DNA of 64,000 bases, from assembly GCA_022778545.1 (NCBI GenBank), contig JALFDW010000039.1:97216-161215 (forward strand), read 5' to 3'. This DNA comes from a bacterium (GTDB taxonomy: Bacteria > Bacillota > Clostridia > Christensenellales > CAG-138). Positions 8,531 through 17,807 of the stretch are shown piece by piece. How positions within the stretch are numbered: position 1 is the first letter of the stretch; the number at the start of each line of letters is the position of its first letter. The notes under the pieces are model-generated. The model saw nothing but the letters and a program-made list of their open reading frames with translations, searched no databases and had not been told where the DNA came from. A program made the translations under genes and the position numbers.

Positions 8531-9790
8531 CTATTCCTTATCCCGCAAAATCGTCATAACATCCACGCGTACGGTGAGGAGCACCGCCACCGCTGCGCCC
8601 GCGCAGTAACATGCCGCAACAAGGCCAGCGGCCTGTGCGTTGAACCAGCCTTCCTGCTTGTTTGGCAACAGCAGCATTGCCGCAAGGCCAATGGCGATCC
8701 CAAACGCGCAGAGAAGCACCTGTCCCAAAATCGCTTTTGCCGTAATGCCGAGCCTGCTTTCACCGAGCATGCGCATCACAGCATATTCCTGCTTGCGTCC
8801 TCGTGCCAGCAGGAAGCAAAGGAAAAAGCCCATCAGCGCTACCAGCCCATACAGAAAAACATACAGATTTTTCAAAAGGTCAATGTTCTTTTGAATCGGT
8901 GCGACCGTTCCCGTCAGGATGCGGTCATCAAGCACCGCACGGATATTCTCGTTTTCGTGCAAACCAAGCCCAACAAGGAACTCCTTAAACCCATCAAGCT
9001 CCTGGCTGTTCTGCACCGTGAACGAGAAGCTCCGGATCGCAAATTTCCACTTTGGGTCGCTGAGTTTTTGCCGGAGGCTATCGAGCGGACAATAGACGTT
9101 ATACCGATTGCCGCCCGCGTTCATTCCATGCAGGCCAACCACCTTGAAGGTCATGTATTCGCGCTTCAGATCCTTCCATTCATCATTGGGGTTGGCGCGG
9201 CGCATGATGAGCTCCACCTCATCCCCAAGCGCTGCACCGCCGTCAGCCGGGTATATGCAAACGGCCTCATCCCCGGAAAACAGTTCTTCCGAATAACCCG
9301 GGAGCCATTCTATGGTATCCACAAGGCGGGAAAAGAGCGCGTCCGCATCCGCGCGGTTCAGGCCATACATTCGGCTCCCGGTCGCGTACAGTGGGAGATT
9401 GCTTATGGATTGGCGTTTCATCTTCAGATATTGCTCTTCATATGGCAGTGCAGCGAACTCCGCATCGCGTTCAGCCAGAGTCGCGATCACCTGGGATACG
9501 GGCGCGATGACGTTGTATGAAACATCATAATGCTCCCGAATGAACCCGGAGCTTAAGATCGCATCATAGATTTCGGGCGGAATCGTCGGGTCCTCATACC
9601 CGGCGGCATTGATGATCCAACCGGTTACATCGATGGAATCATATGCTGCGGCCAGCTCCGCCTCCGCGCTTTGGATCAACCCGGGGTACAGCAGCAGAAA
9701 CACCGTAGTTACCGCAATCAGAAGCGCTGTAAGCAAGCTGCTCAGGAGGCGGCGGCGCATCATGTTCAGGTTCAATTTCAAGCCTTGCAT
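8531..9790 (-). CDS. FtsX/MacB-type ABC permease (smaller subunit)
   Basis: About 419 residues. One membrane helix lies near the N-terminus (RRRLLSSLLTALLIAVTTVFLLLYPG), followed by a large external region of roughly 230 residues and then three C-terminal helices with the FtsX-type sequence around LARGRKQEYAVMRMLGESR. This is MacB-like topology. GGAGG in AAGGGAGGAATGGG is 7 bases from ATG 9790, so I chose that start; ATG 9796 is also in frame but overlaps the site. It is followed closely by the ATPase gene and preceded by the larger permease, so the transporter is probably a heterodimer of the two permeases. Confidence 0.85.
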   Translation of the reverse strand: MQGLKLNLNMMRRRLLSSLLTALLIAVTTVFLLLYPGLIQSAEAELAAAYDSIDVTGWIINAAGYEDPTIPPEIYDAILSSGFIREHYDVSYNVIAPVSQVIATLAERDAEFAALPYEEQYLKMKRQSISNLPLYATGSRMYGLNRADADALFSRLVDTIEWLPGYSEELFSGDEAVCIYPADGGAALGDEVELIMRRANPNDEWKDLKREYMTFKVVGLHGMNAGGNRYNVYCPLDSLRQKLSDPKWKFAIRSFSFTVQNSQELDGFKEFLVGLGLHENENIRAVLDDRILTGTVAPIQKNIDLLKNLYVFLYGLVALMGFFLCFLLARGRKQEYAVMRMLGESRLGITAKAILGQVLLCAFGIAIGLAAMLLLPNKQEGWFNAQAAGLVAACYCAGAAVAVLLTVRVDVMTILRDKE

Positions 9791-9814
9791 TCCCATTCCT
9801 CCCTTCACACGTTT

Positions 9815-11887
9815 TTACGCATGGCTCTCCGGCAAAAGCGCCCGGGGTTCTTTGGCGAGGTAGCGTAGTGTAAACGCGGCTGTGCCAAGCAGGAACAACC
9901 CCAAAGCCGCAGCAAGAGCAAAAGCTGTTGTACGCACACTTGCGCCAAGCGCAAACTCCATGGCAGCGTTCTGCCCGCTTGCGATATATGCGCTGAAAGC
10001 GCGGTACGCTTCGGGCGCCGTGTTCGCCTCCGCAAGGATGTGCTGGCCTACCTGCTCCGTCAGCGCATGGCCTGCCGCCGCGCCTGCCCCCACGCCAAGC
10101 GCCGCAATAAGGAGTGCGCTCAGGAACACCGTGCAGAACGCCCTTGCTCCGCTGCACCCCAGCATGCGCATCACGCCGAGGTTCTGCTTCTGCGAAAGCA
10201 CGAAGAAGAACGCAAGCAGCACAGCCGCCGTCAGCAGCAGCACCGAGGAGAGGATCAGCAGCAGCTCCGCCGTGCCGGAAAGCGCGTTGAGGCTCGGCTG
10301 GATGTTGGAATAGCCCTGATCATAGAACGTAAACTTTGCCTCGTAATCCCCCGCCTTTTGCCCGGTGATCCCGAGCGCATCCATCTCTTCCAGGAAGGGT
10401 TCGATCTTGCCATTCTCGATCCAAAGCGTCAGCAATGCGCCGGACACCGGCAGCTCCGATTCCGCAGGTGCGTTCCGGATGGAGCGTTTCGGCACAAAGA
10501 TGGTGTTCCAGGGTACGGAAAGCGCCGCTTCCGAAACGGTGGATGTGCCCACGATCGGCCGCATTTCGTAGATGCCGACGATCTCATATGAGCCGCCGTC
10601 AAAAAAGTTCTGCGGGTCGGAATAAGTATAGCGCGGCGCGAGCTCCGATCCCCAAAGCGTGGCATTCACGAAATGATCGTACTCGTAGTACTGAAACTCT
10701 ACGTTATTGCCGACTTCCCAGCCCTGCGCACGCGCAAGATCCGAGCTGATGATGCAGACGCGCGCGCCGGAACCATATTCCGCATCCGAAATGGTGCGCC
10801 CTTCCTTCATGAACATGTTGCCAAGATGAAATGCAGGCACACCTAAAAGGTCGTCCGTAGCCATGACGCCAAATGAGCGGGCGTTGATGTAATACGCGCG
10901 CCGGATCTGTTCAAGCTGTTCCGCAAGCTCTGAATCCGCAAGCACATCCGCATAGCGGTACAACCAAAAAGGCTGGCCGGAGCGCGCGGTGGAATCGACA
11001 TCCTCACCGCCCAATGCGGAGTAATAATAATAGCGGTCAACGAAAAGGGAATCCGCTTTGAAATTGATGCTGTCAGCATAATACAGGCCGGAATCGGTTC
11101 GCATAAAGCCGGGAGGCATACTGGATGCGCTCACGAGGCCGACATATTCCGTGCCTGGCTCGAGGACGATATGCTCCGCCGCCTCCGTGCCGTTGAGGCA
11201 GGCAATCTCCGCCGCATAATGTTCTGCCTGCCGCTCCGACAGCCAGAATACAGGCGTGATATCTTTTTCATATTCAAACGCTCCGTTTGCGGAATCGAGA
11301 AACTCGGTTCTCAGATATTGCCCGCTGATACTTTTACTGATGCCCAAGCATGCGATGCGGATCAGGCCGTCGTCGGCCGCGGGCTCATCCTCCGCAGGCT
11401 TTCCGGAAAGGCCGAATCCCTGATGACTTTCTGTGACATCTTCTATAACTTTGAAGCGGATAACATCATCGCAGAACATCGGTCCGCTCATTCTGTCAAT
11501 ACTGTCCCTGATGCCGGAAGGCCGGCATGCAAGCTCCCCTTCCGCAAACGCGCCATAGCGTGCCCTGAGGTCATACTTCTCCACGCCGGGCGCATGCACG
11601 ATGGGCGAAAGATCGTACCCATACGCCGTGAGCGCCTGATATCCCGCATAATCCTCCACGCCCCCAACCTCGGCAAGCAGATTACCGCGGCTGTCCACAT
11701 CCGCATACAGTTCCATCACGGCAATGGTAGAATACGTTTCATCCGCAAGGCGGATGTTTTCCCTGCTGTTGCGGTAAAGGTTCAGGCTCAATGAAAAGAA
11801 CGTTGTAAGGAGTGCAAGCAGCAGAACGTAGAGCAGCGTGCGGAATGGCTTGCGGAATATCTGGCGGAAATGCAATACAGAATTCAT
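9815..11887 (-). CDS. Large FtsX/MacB-type ABC permease
   Basis: 690 residues. An N-terminal helix (FRTLLYVLLLALLTTFFSLSLNL) is followed by an extracellular domain of about 480 residues, and then three C-terminal helices around LSSVLLLTAAVLLAFFFVLSQKQ. QKQNLGVMRMLGCSGARAF is the usual FtsX-type cytosolic loop. The external domain is about twice the length seen in ordinary MacB permeases, so it probably has a substrate- or partner-binding role. It pairs with the smaller permease and ATPase downstream. Several A-rich segments and repeated acidic stretches occur in the external domain, but I recognise no named fold. Confidence 0.83.
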   Translation of the reverse strand: MNSVLHFRQIFRKPFRTLLYVLLLALLTTFFSLSLNLYRNSRENIRLADETYSTIAVMELYADVDSRGNLLAEVGGVEDYAGYQALTAYGYDLSPIVHAPGVEKYDLRARYGAFAEGELACRPSGIRDSIDRMSGPMFCDDVIRFKVIEDVTESHQGFGLSGKPAEDEPAADDGLIRIACLGISKSISGQYLRTEFLDSANGAFEYEKDITPVFWLSERQAEHYAAEIACLNGTEAAEHIVLEPGTEYVGLVSASSMPPGFMRTDSGLYYADSINFKADSLFVDRYYYYSALGGEDVDSTARSGQPFWLYRYADVLADSELAEQLEQIRRAYYINARSFGVMATDDLLGVPAFHLGNMFMKEGRTISDAEYGSGARVCIISSDLARAQGWEVGNNVEFQYYEYDHFVNATLWGSELAPRYTYSDPQNFFDGGSYEIVGIYEMRPIVGTSTVSEAALSVPWNTIFVPKRSIRNAPAESELPVSGALLTLWIENGKIEPFLEEMDALGITGQKAGDYEAKFTFYDQGYSNIQPSLNALSGTAELLLILSSVLLLTAAVLLAFFFVLSQKQNLGVMRMLGCSGARAFCTVFLSALLIAALGVGAGAAAGHALTEQVGQHILAEANTAPEAYRAFSAYIASGQNAAMEFALGASVRTTAFALAAALGLFLLGTAAFTLRYLAKEPRALLPESHA

Positions 11888-11940
11888 ATCGCTTTACCTC
11901 ACAAGGGGGGGTTCATGGCCGGCTGCACACAGCGCAAAAG

Positions 11941-12300
11941 TCAATGCGTGCAAATGGTCTCGCTGTATGTCACGGTGTCCCCGTCCCATTCCTCACTCCA
12001 GGCCGGATCGGGAGACTGCACGGGATGATCGACCTTCCAGGTGTGCCTTGTGTCCTCACGGGTCGGGTCTTTTTCGCATTGCACAAAAAAGTATTTATGG
12101 TCATATTCCCGAGTTTCGCTGCTTTCAGCGGTCTGCGGCGCAGGTGCAGCTGTGGGCGTGGGTGCGGGCGTTTCTGCCGCAGGCGTCTCCGTTTGCGGTG
12201 CGGGCATTTCTGCAGGGGCAGGCGCTTTGCATGCAGTTGAGAGCAGGAAAGTCAGGCACAGCGCGAAGCAGAAAATGGTTTTTCCCTTACGGATGTTCAT
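11941..12300 (-). CDS. Small Pro/Thr-rich lipoprotein
   Basis: 119 residues. A type II signal peptide ends in the lipobox LLSTAC, with the Cys near residue 24. A linker of repeated Ala-Pro-Thr-Glu follows (about 25-60), and then a short unique C-terminal domain with HTWKVDHPVQ and WDGDTV. GGAGG at 12308-12312 is 7 bases from ATG 12300, which decides the start over in-frame ATGs at 12306 and 12366. It is the first gene of the ABC exporter operon and may be its surface partner. I know no function for the C-terminal domain. Confidence 0.75.
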   Translation of the reverse strand: MNIRKGKTIFCFALCLTFLLSTACKAPAPAEMPAPQTETPAAETPAPTPTAAPAPQTAESSETREYDHKYFFVQCEKDPTREDTRHTWKVDHPVQSPDPAWSEEWDGDTVTYSETICTH

Positions 12301-12597
12301 GGTCATTCCTCCCTGTTTGTCGTTATGGTGGGGTGCCGGATTGAATCGATATATGGTTATTTTCAATAATAATCGCTTGAACCAGGGGCAAAAGGGACAT
12401 TAATCCAAAAAAATTTTAAAAAAAGAATCCAACCTGCAAAAATCCGGAATGCGCACTGCCGAAAATGAGCATCCTCAATGCCGCTTTATTCCCTCGTTAT
12501 TTTAATAATAACATAGTTGTATTTACATTGCAATATGACTGTTTTATTACGTTCACATTTCTTCCCAGCCTCAAAGCTGCCTGCTCTTTCGTTTACA
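12301..12597. other. Leader and promoter region of the ABC exporter operon
   Basis: This 297-base AT-rich stretch contains the minus-strand promoter at 12505-12533 and a leader of about 190 bases before the lipoprotein gene. I see no open frame worth calling. The leader has an A-run near 12408-12425 but no clear riboswitch fold. Confidence 0.5.
12505..12533 (-). promoter_or_regulatory. Promoter for the ABC exporter operon
   Basis: Minus strand: -35 TTGCAA (12528-12533), 17-base spacer, -10 TATTAT (12505-12510). The -10 and following bases TATTATTAAAATAAC and the TTGCAATG are the same as in the mocR promoter at 26638-26666. Confidence 0.5.
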
Positions 12598-12885
12598 ATT
12601 CAAGCTTCTGCCGCAGCAGCTTGATACGATCCCGGCCGATGGGGAGCACCTCCGGGAAGCCCTGCATATGCAGCGCAAACCCGTTGCTGGACCATGGAAA
12701 AATATCCTGAATGAGCTTGAGCTACACAAGGCAGGTCTTGTGGATGCGGAAGAAACCGTATTGCGACAGTTTGCCCTCGTATTCGGAAAGCGTATGGGTC
12801 GTGGTGTAAGAATTGTCAACGGTATGGATGATGCAGTGGCGCCCTGAACTCGCAGTCTCGATATAAACGACTTTCTCCTCATCGC
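12598..12885 (-). pseudogene. LytTR DNA-binding domain remnant with internal stop
   Basis: The minus strand encodes DEEKVVYIETASSGRHC, then YTTTHTLSEYEGKL and GFFRIHKTCLV, a clear LytTR domain. The frame is broken by TAG at 12722-12724, where the family normally has Asn, and then continues LKLIQDIFPW to a stop at 12598-12600 after DRIKLLRQKLEL. The receiver domain expected upstream is absent; homology stops near 12885. It therefore looks like the degraded C-terminal part of an AgrA/LytR-type response regulator. Alternative: a sequencing error at the TAG, but the missing N-terminus would remain. Confidence 0.7.
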
Positions 12886-12886
12886 G

Positions 12887-13075
12887 ATGGCAGCGGAGGG
12901 TTTCCTGTTTACGAAAGCTCACTGGCTGGTGCGCGCAGTCGCCTTTGTTACGGCGCTGCTCCTGATTGACAGCACGCTCCTTACGGACGTGATCGGCCTG
13001 GGGCTTGCCGCAGCGATCATCCTCTTGCAGCATTTTAAGAGGAAAAGAGAGCAGCACACAGCAGCGGCCGCATAG
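12887..13075 (+). pseudogene. C-terminal fragment of a TRAP-type fused permease
   Basis: The 62-residue frame reads HWLVRAVAFVTALLLIDST, then DVIGLGLAAAIILLQHFKRKRE. This resembles the last helices of TRAP-TAXI fused (4TM/12TM) permeases by eye. The rest of such a protein, about 600 residues, is missing. It abuts the LytTR remnant in the opposite direction within a few bases, so a deletion joined two decayed genes. A hairpin terminator follows at 13127. It could also be an unrelated small membrane protein. Confidence 0.45.
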
Positions 13076-13126
13076 CGCTGTCCCTCACGGTTTTAATCCA
13101 CATTAAAAAACAGGACTTCTACAGAA

Positions 13127-13158
13127 GAAGCAGCTCGTTTGGGGGCTGCTTCTTTATT
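13127..13158 (+). terminator. Rho-independent terminator
   Basis: GAAGCAGC (13127-13134) pairs with GCTGCTTC (13145-13152), followed by TTTATTT. It probably served the gene whose C-terminal remnant lies upstream. Confidence 0.75.
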
Positions 13159-13294
13159 TCATCGCATTAGCAGAATGTATCTTGGCATTCATCCACATTC
13201 AGCTGACCCCCTGGACCTCTTTTTTCTTTCAAAAAAGCTCCGTGCGGAAGCATGTTCCACGCGGAGCGCCATTATTTGATTGGTTTCATTTAGT

Positions 13295-14407
13295 TTATTT
13301 GATTTTTGCGAAGATCATCCGCCCTGCGGAGGTCTGCAGCACGCTCGTTACCACGACTTCCACCGCGTCGCCCACGCGCCTGCGCCCGCCGTCCACAACG
13401 ATCATCGTGCCGTCATCCAGGTAAGCCACGCCCTGCCCGGCCTCCTTGCCCTCCTTGACGATGGTCACCGTCATTTCCTCACCCGGGAGTACCACAGGCT
13501 TGATGGCATTTGCAAGCTCGTTGATGTTGAACACCGGCACACGCTGCACACCGGCTACTTTGTTGAGGTTGTAATCGTTCGTCACGACCACGCCGCCCAT
13601 GTCATAAGCAAGCTTGATGAGCTTTGCATCCACCTCGGCAATGTCGTCATAATCCGTTTCGTTCACCTTGATGGGAATGTCCAGCTCCTGCTGCATTTTG
13701 TTGAGGATGTCAAGCCCTCGGCGGCCCCGGTTGCGTTTGAGCGAATCCGCACTGTCCGCAATGTGTCTGAGCTCCTGCAGCACGAACCCGGGCACGATGA
13801 GCGTCCCTTCGATGATGCCCGTACGGCAGATGTCCGCGATGCGCCCGTCGATAATGACGGAAGTGTCAAGGATCTTCGGACGCGCTGTGCCGCTCGTTTT
13901 GCCGGTCTTGTCCTTCTGGCCGCGTTTGAACCAGGAGGGGATGTTGATCTCCCCTTTTCGCTTTGTCACAATAGACCAGCCAAGGTAGCCAAGCATCACA
14001 TAAAGCGCGATGTTGATCGTCAGCCGAACCCAGCTGAATGAAATGCTTGCCGTGAGGGTACTGAGAAGGAAGGCGATCACAAGCCCAATCACGAGCCCGA
14101 CCACGCCAAAGAAGATGTCAACAAGCGCCATATCGGCAAGCATCGTTTCCGTTTCATGGATGAACGCGGTAAGCATTGCAATGAGGCGCGGGGAAAAAAT
14201 AAAAGAAATAATGCCGCAAACAAGCCCCGCCACAATGAAGATCACCGGTATCACCCAGGGCAGGAGCACATCGTACATGCTCATCATGCCAAGCGAAACG
14301 AAGATTTGATTGATTGCTTCCACAAGCCCGATGCCGATCACAATGCCGAGCAGCGTTACAAATCCCCGCGCGATCTTTCTGGCCAAATAAGTCACACTCC
14401 TTTTCAC
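13295..14407 (-). CDS. PIN-TRAM domain membrane protein (YacL family)
   Basis: 370 residues. Four membrane helices occupy about residues 12-145, followed by a PIN nuclease-like domain starting PKILDTSVIIDGRI (acidic catalytic residue in LDTS, more Asp in EVDAKLIKLA and VTNDYN) and a C-terminal TRAM domain from about 290 (GQGVAYLDDGTMIVVDGGRR). The arrangement is that of B. subtilis YacL, an integral membrane protein of uncertain role thought to process RNA. It sits 37 bases after the CarD gene, an order also common around the CarD locus in Firmicutes. The strand following the TRAM domain ends IFAKIK. Confidence 0.92.
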   Translation of the reverse strand: MKRSVTYLARKIARGFVTLLGIVIGIGLVEAINQIFVSLGMMSMYDVLLPWVIPVIFIVAGLVCGIISFIFSPRLIAMLTAFIHETETMLADMALVDIFFGVVGLVIGLVIAFLLSTLTASISFSWVRLTINIALYVMLGYLGWSIVTKRKGEINIPSWFKRGQKDKTGKTSGTARPKILDTSVIIDGRIADICRTGIIEGTLIVPGFVLQELRHIADSADSLKRNRGRRGLDILNKMQQELDIPIKVNETDYDDIAEVDAKLIKLAYDMGGVVVTNDYNLNKVAGVQRVPVFNINELANAIKPVVLPGEEMTVTIVKEGKEAGQGVAYLDDGTMIVVDGGRRRVGDAVEVVVTSVLQTSAGRMIFAKIK

Positions 14408-14444
14408 CGCTGTCGTTCCGGCAGCGCAACGTTATATTATGTTC

Positions 14445-14921
14445 TTATATTCCAATGGATAAAAACAGTTCTTCCGCATCGCGGCCGCTTGCTGCGGCAA
14501 GCTCAGCGAGGAGCACCTGCCGCGCACCGGCGAGCATCTTGCGTTCACCCGTGGAAAGGCCTTTTTCGATATCCCGCTTGCGCAGGCACTTCACGACCTC
14601 CGCAACATCGTAGATATTCCCGCCGCGCAGCTTTTCGTAGTTTTCCCGGTAGCGCTTGTTCCAGTTGTCGCTTTCCGGGCAGGGAGCCTCCTCAAGGAAG
14701 CGCAGCACGCGCTCGCATTCCTCCGCCGGGATCACATACCGAAGCCCTACGCGTCCGGCGCTTTCCACAGGGACAAGCGCCGTCATTTTTCCAATGAGAA
14801 AACGCAGCACATAATAACTTGCCGTTACGCCAAGTACCGTTCGTTCCTCGATCGCTTCGATCACGCCAACGCCATGCATCGGGTAGCAGACCCGATCTCC
14901 GATCTCAAACACGGCTCCCAT
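14445..14921 (-). CDS. CarD-family RNA polymerase-binding regulator
   Basis: 158 residues. The N-terminal Tudor-like domain carries the hallmark IGDRVCYPMHGVGVIEAIE, which binds the RNA polymerase beta subunit. The C-terminal helical part (KCLRKRDIEKGLSTGERKMLAGARQVLLAELA) matches the DNA-binding domain of CarD/CdnL proteins that stabilise open promoter complexes. I chose ATG 14921 because the family starts just before FxxGDxVxYP; the AAAGG directly before it leaves little spacing, so translation may begin slightly upstream. It precedes the PIN-TRAM gene on the same strand and probably shares its transcript. Confidence 0.9.
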   Translation of the reverse strand: MGAVFEIGDRVCYPMHGVGVIEAIEERTVLGVTASYYVLRFLIGKMTALVPVESAGRVGLRYVIPAEECERVLRFLEEAPCPESDNWNKRYRENYEKLRGGNIYDVAEVVKCLRKRDIEKGLSTGERKMLAGARQVLLAELAAASGRDAEELFLSIGI

Positions 14922-15087
14922 CCTTTCTTCATTACCTATGCACAGAGCTGAAAGCAGAGCAAGCACGTAAAACGGAGTATAGATACTTCTATTTTAATTA
15001 TACGTCCCGTTTCATGCAATGTCAAAAGGAAAGGGGTGCGGCGGGCGCATTTTTCCGTGCGCCCCCGCATATTTTTTGAGTTTTCGA

Positions 15088-16419
15088 TCATTTTCCGGAG
15101 ACGGAAAGCTCACCCACAAGCACACTGGGGCTGCCGAAGCAGGACGCGCCCGGCATGCCGAAGCGAAGGTCGCTTCCTACGGCTTCCACGCCACGCATCA
15201 GGGAGAGGAACGAACCGCTCACGGTGATCTGCTCCACCGCGCGCACGGTTTTTCCTTTTTCCACAAGTTTGCCGGAAGCGAGGAGCGAAAACTCGCCGGA
15301 AACGGTGTTGAGGCCGGCGTGCAGGCCGCTCACATCCGTGATGATAAGCCCGTTTTCAAGCTTTTTCACAAGCGTTTCATAGCTGTCCGTGCCCGGCTTC
15401 AGGAAGAAGTTCGTGGGCATCACACCGACCGGTGCAGCTGCACCCGCGCGCCCGCCGTTGCCCGTGGAAGGCACACCGGCCTTCTTCGCGGTCTTGAGGT
15501 TGTGCAGCAGCGTTTTCAGCACGCCTCCCTCCACCACGGCCTTCGTGGCGCAGGGCACGCCTTCCGCATCAAACGCGCGCGGATTCACAGCGTCAAACGG
15601 GTCATCGAGGATCGTAACATCAGATGCAGCAACCGTTTCCCCTTCCTTGCCTGCAAGCAACGAAAGCCCTTTCTGCGCCGCGTCTGCGGAGAACATGGGC
15701 GAAAACGCGGAAAGCAGATCCGCCATGGCCTGGTTTTCAAACAGGATGCGGTATTTCCCTGCGGGCACAGGGGCACCGCCAAGCTGCGCTACCGCGCGCG
15801 AGACGGCTTCCTTCGCGCAGCCCTCAACATCGAAAACGCCGTCGTCCACGCGGAACGCAAAACCATCCTTCACCTGGCCTTCCGCAGAAGCAATCGGCAC
15901 GGCGTAGGAATACGCGGCACACTCCTCGCCCTCTGCGTCGAGGCCGAGCGTGTTGCAGATGCGCACGAGCGCACTGTCGCTGCCCACGCCACAGCGCATC
16001 ACGCGGTTAACGCGCGTATCCTGCACTTTGACTGCCCGTTCAAGCGCCATCGCAAGCTCGATCTTTTCCCGCTCGGAAGCGGCGTCAATGCGGCATTCCC
16101 GCTTGGGCAGCGCACGGTATTCGCACTTGCCCTGCATGGGATGGTCGTCATCGTTTTCGATGGCACGCGCGTTGTCCATCGCGCGCCGCACAAGCGCTTC
16201 CGGCGCATCCAGGGTTTCGGTATACGCATATCCATTTTTCCCTGCAAGCTGCACGCGCAGGTTCAGCCCACGTCCTCGGGAAACGGAATAGGAATCAAGT
16301 TCCTGCTCGAGCACCATCGCCGAGAAGGAATCGCCCTCCACATAATACAGTTCCGCCGCGTCGCAGCCCTGCGCAAGCGCGATTTCAAACGCTTTTTCCT
16401 TGAATTGATTGAACTCCAT
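15088..16419 (-). CDS. TldE/PmbA-type subunit of the TldD/E metalloprotease
   Basis: 443 residues starting MEFNQFKEKAFEIALAQGCD. It shows the TldD/PmbA fold: ARAIENDDDHP early, then GTDSYETLVKKLENGLIITDVSGLHAGLNTVSGEFSLLASG near the end, a block shared by both subunits. It lacks the HExxxH zinc site, as expected for the inactive TldE partner. In bacteria TldD and TldE form a heterodimer that degrades unfolded or modified peptides. The ATG overlaps the stop of the upstream tldD gene (TAATG), so the two are translationally coupled and made in equal amounts. Confidence 0.92.
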   Translation of the reverse strand: MEFNQFKEKAFEIALAQGCDAAELYYVEGDSFSAMVLEQELDSYSVSRGRGLNLRVQLAGKNGYAYTETLDAPEALVRRAMDNARAIENDDDHPMQGKCEYRALPKRECRIDAASEREKIELAMALERAVKVQDTRVNRVMRCGVGSDSALVRICNTLGLDAEGEECAAYSYAVPIASAEGQVKDGFAFRVDDGVFDVEGCAKEAVSRAVAQLGGAPVPAGKYRILFENQAMADLLSAFSPMFSADAAQKGLSLLAGKEGETVAASDVTILDDPFDAVNPRAFDAEGVPCATKAVVEGGVLKTLLHNLKTAKKAGVPSTGNGGRAGAAAPVGVMPTNFFLKPGTDSYETLVKKLENGLIITDVSGLHAGLNTVSGEFSLLASGKLVEKGKTVRAVEQITVSGSFLSLMRGVEAVGSDLRFGMPGASCFGSPSVLVGELSVSGK

Positions 16420-17807
16420 TACAGCGCGCCTCCTTTTCCGCCCACGGTGATGCCGCGCACGCGAATACGCGGCTGGCCAACATTCGTCGGGACGCTGCCC
16501 GAAAGCGAGCCGCACATGCCCGGGCTCATCCACATGTTCTTTCCGATGCGGTCGATCTGCATCAGCACATCCGCCCCGCGGCCGACGAGCGTCGCGCCGC
16601 GCACCGGGCAGAAGATCTTGCCATCCTTCACCCAGTAGGCTTCCCGCACGGCAAAATTGAACTCGCCCGTGAGCGGGTTCACGCTGCCGCCGCCCATGGA
16701 CTTTGCGAACAGGCCCTCACCCATGGTGCGGATCATCTCCTCCTCATCGTCCGTTCCGGGCGCAAAGAAGGTGTTCGTCATGCGCGAAGTCGGCGCAAAA
16801 GTATAGTCCTGCCGGCGGGAGCTGCCCGTCCTCGGGTGGTTCATCAGCCTGCTGCCGAGCAGATCCACCAGGTAGCTCTTGAGCACGCCGTTTTCAATGA
16901 GCACATTGCGCTGGGAAGGCGTGCCTTCATCGTCCACGCGGATGGAGCCCCACTCGCCCGGCATCGTGCCGTCGTCCACGGCTGTCACGATGTCGCTTGC
17001 GATCTTCTGCCCCAGCTTGCCGCAGAATTCCGAATTGCCCCTGGCAACGCTCGTCGCCTCAAGGGAATGAACGCACGCCTCATGCAGGATCACGCCGCCG
17101 AAGCCGCCGTCGATCACCACCGGCACGAAACCGGCCGGGCAATCCGGCGCATGCAGCATCGTCACCGCCATGTGCGCAGCCTCACTGCCAAGGGCCGTCA
17201 TATCCAGGTTGCGGAACTGCTCAAACCCTTCGCCGCGCCCGGGGCTGATCGCTCCCGTCTGCGCCTCGCCGTCCTTCATGGCAACGGCATTGAAGTTCAC
17301 GCGGCCGCGCGGCCTTCTGTCCTCCGCCCAAACGCCATCGCTCGTGGCGATGAGCACGCGCTGGTCCACATCAAGGTATCCCGCAGTCACCTGCGTGATC
17401 TCTGGGGAATAGGCGCGCGCCGCCTTAACGCCATCGCGCAGAAGCGCAATGCGCGCTGCGTTGTCCACAAGGGAATATGGTTTTTCCGGCGCTGCCGCAC
17501 AGTTACGCGTCACCGAGAACGCCGCGGGCGCATGCTCCTTTACGCCGGAAAGCGCGGCTGCCGCCGCACGGGCTGCCGCCATGAGCGCAGCCTCACTTGT
17601 GTCGGCGGAATAAGCGTATGCGCTCTTCCCGCCGGAAAGCACACGCACCCCCGCGCCGGAGCGGCGCATGTACAGCGCGTTTTCCACCTTGCCATCCACC
17701 ATGGATACGTTGTTCTGTTCCGTATCCTCCATGTAGAGCTCGCTGTAATCGCCGCCCGTTTCAAGCGCCGCCGCGAGCACATTCTCTGCGATCCTTTTTT
17801 CGATCAA
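16419..17807 (-). CDS. tldD: TldD metalloprotease (catalytic subunit)
   Basis: 462 residues with the HExxxH motif in GGVILHEACVHSLE (His242, Glu243, His247), the zinc site of TldD. The N-terminal half contains YSELYMEDTEQNNVSMVDGK and the C-terminal half DDEEEMIRTMGEGLFAKSMGGGSVNPLTGEFNFAVREAYWVKDG, both family landmarks (the second quoted as two joined blocks spanning about residues 365-410). It overlaps rarA upstream by 4 bases (ATGA) and tldE downstream by one base, so rarA-tldD-tldE form a tight unit. Function: ATP-independent protease acting with TldE. Confidence 0.93.
   Translation of the reverse strand: MIEKRIAENVLAAALETGGDYSELYMEDTEQNNVSMVDGKVENALYMRRSGAGVRVLSGGKSAYAYSADTSEAALMAAARAAAAALSGVKEHAPAAFSVTRNCAAAPEKPYSLVDNAARIALLRDGVKAARAYSPEITQVTAGYLDVDQRVLIATSDGVWAEDRRPRGRVNFNAVAMKDGEAQTGAISPGRGEGFEQFRNLDMTALGSEAAHMAVTMLHAPDCPAGFVPVVIDGGFGGVILHEACVHSLEATSVARGNSEFCGKLGQKIASDIVTAVDDGTMPGEWGSIRVDDEGTPSQRNVLIENGVLKSYLVDLLGSRLMNHPRTGSSRRQDYTFAPTSRMTNTFFAPGTDDEEEMIRTMGEGLFAKSMGGGSVNPLTGEFNFAVREAYWVKDGKIFCPVRGATLVGRGADVLMQIDRIGKNMWMSPGMCGSLSGSVPTNVGQPRIRVRGITVGGKGGAL

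Noticed and set aside
7877..9520. 547-residue open frame on the plus strand.
   Set aside because: Antisense shadow of the MacB-type ATPase and permease genes.
12722..13057. 111-residue protein on the minus strand as an intact gene.
   Set aside because: Only its last 50 residues are LytTR-like; the N-terminal part is a shadow of the opposite TRAP fragment, and the stop cuts the domain.
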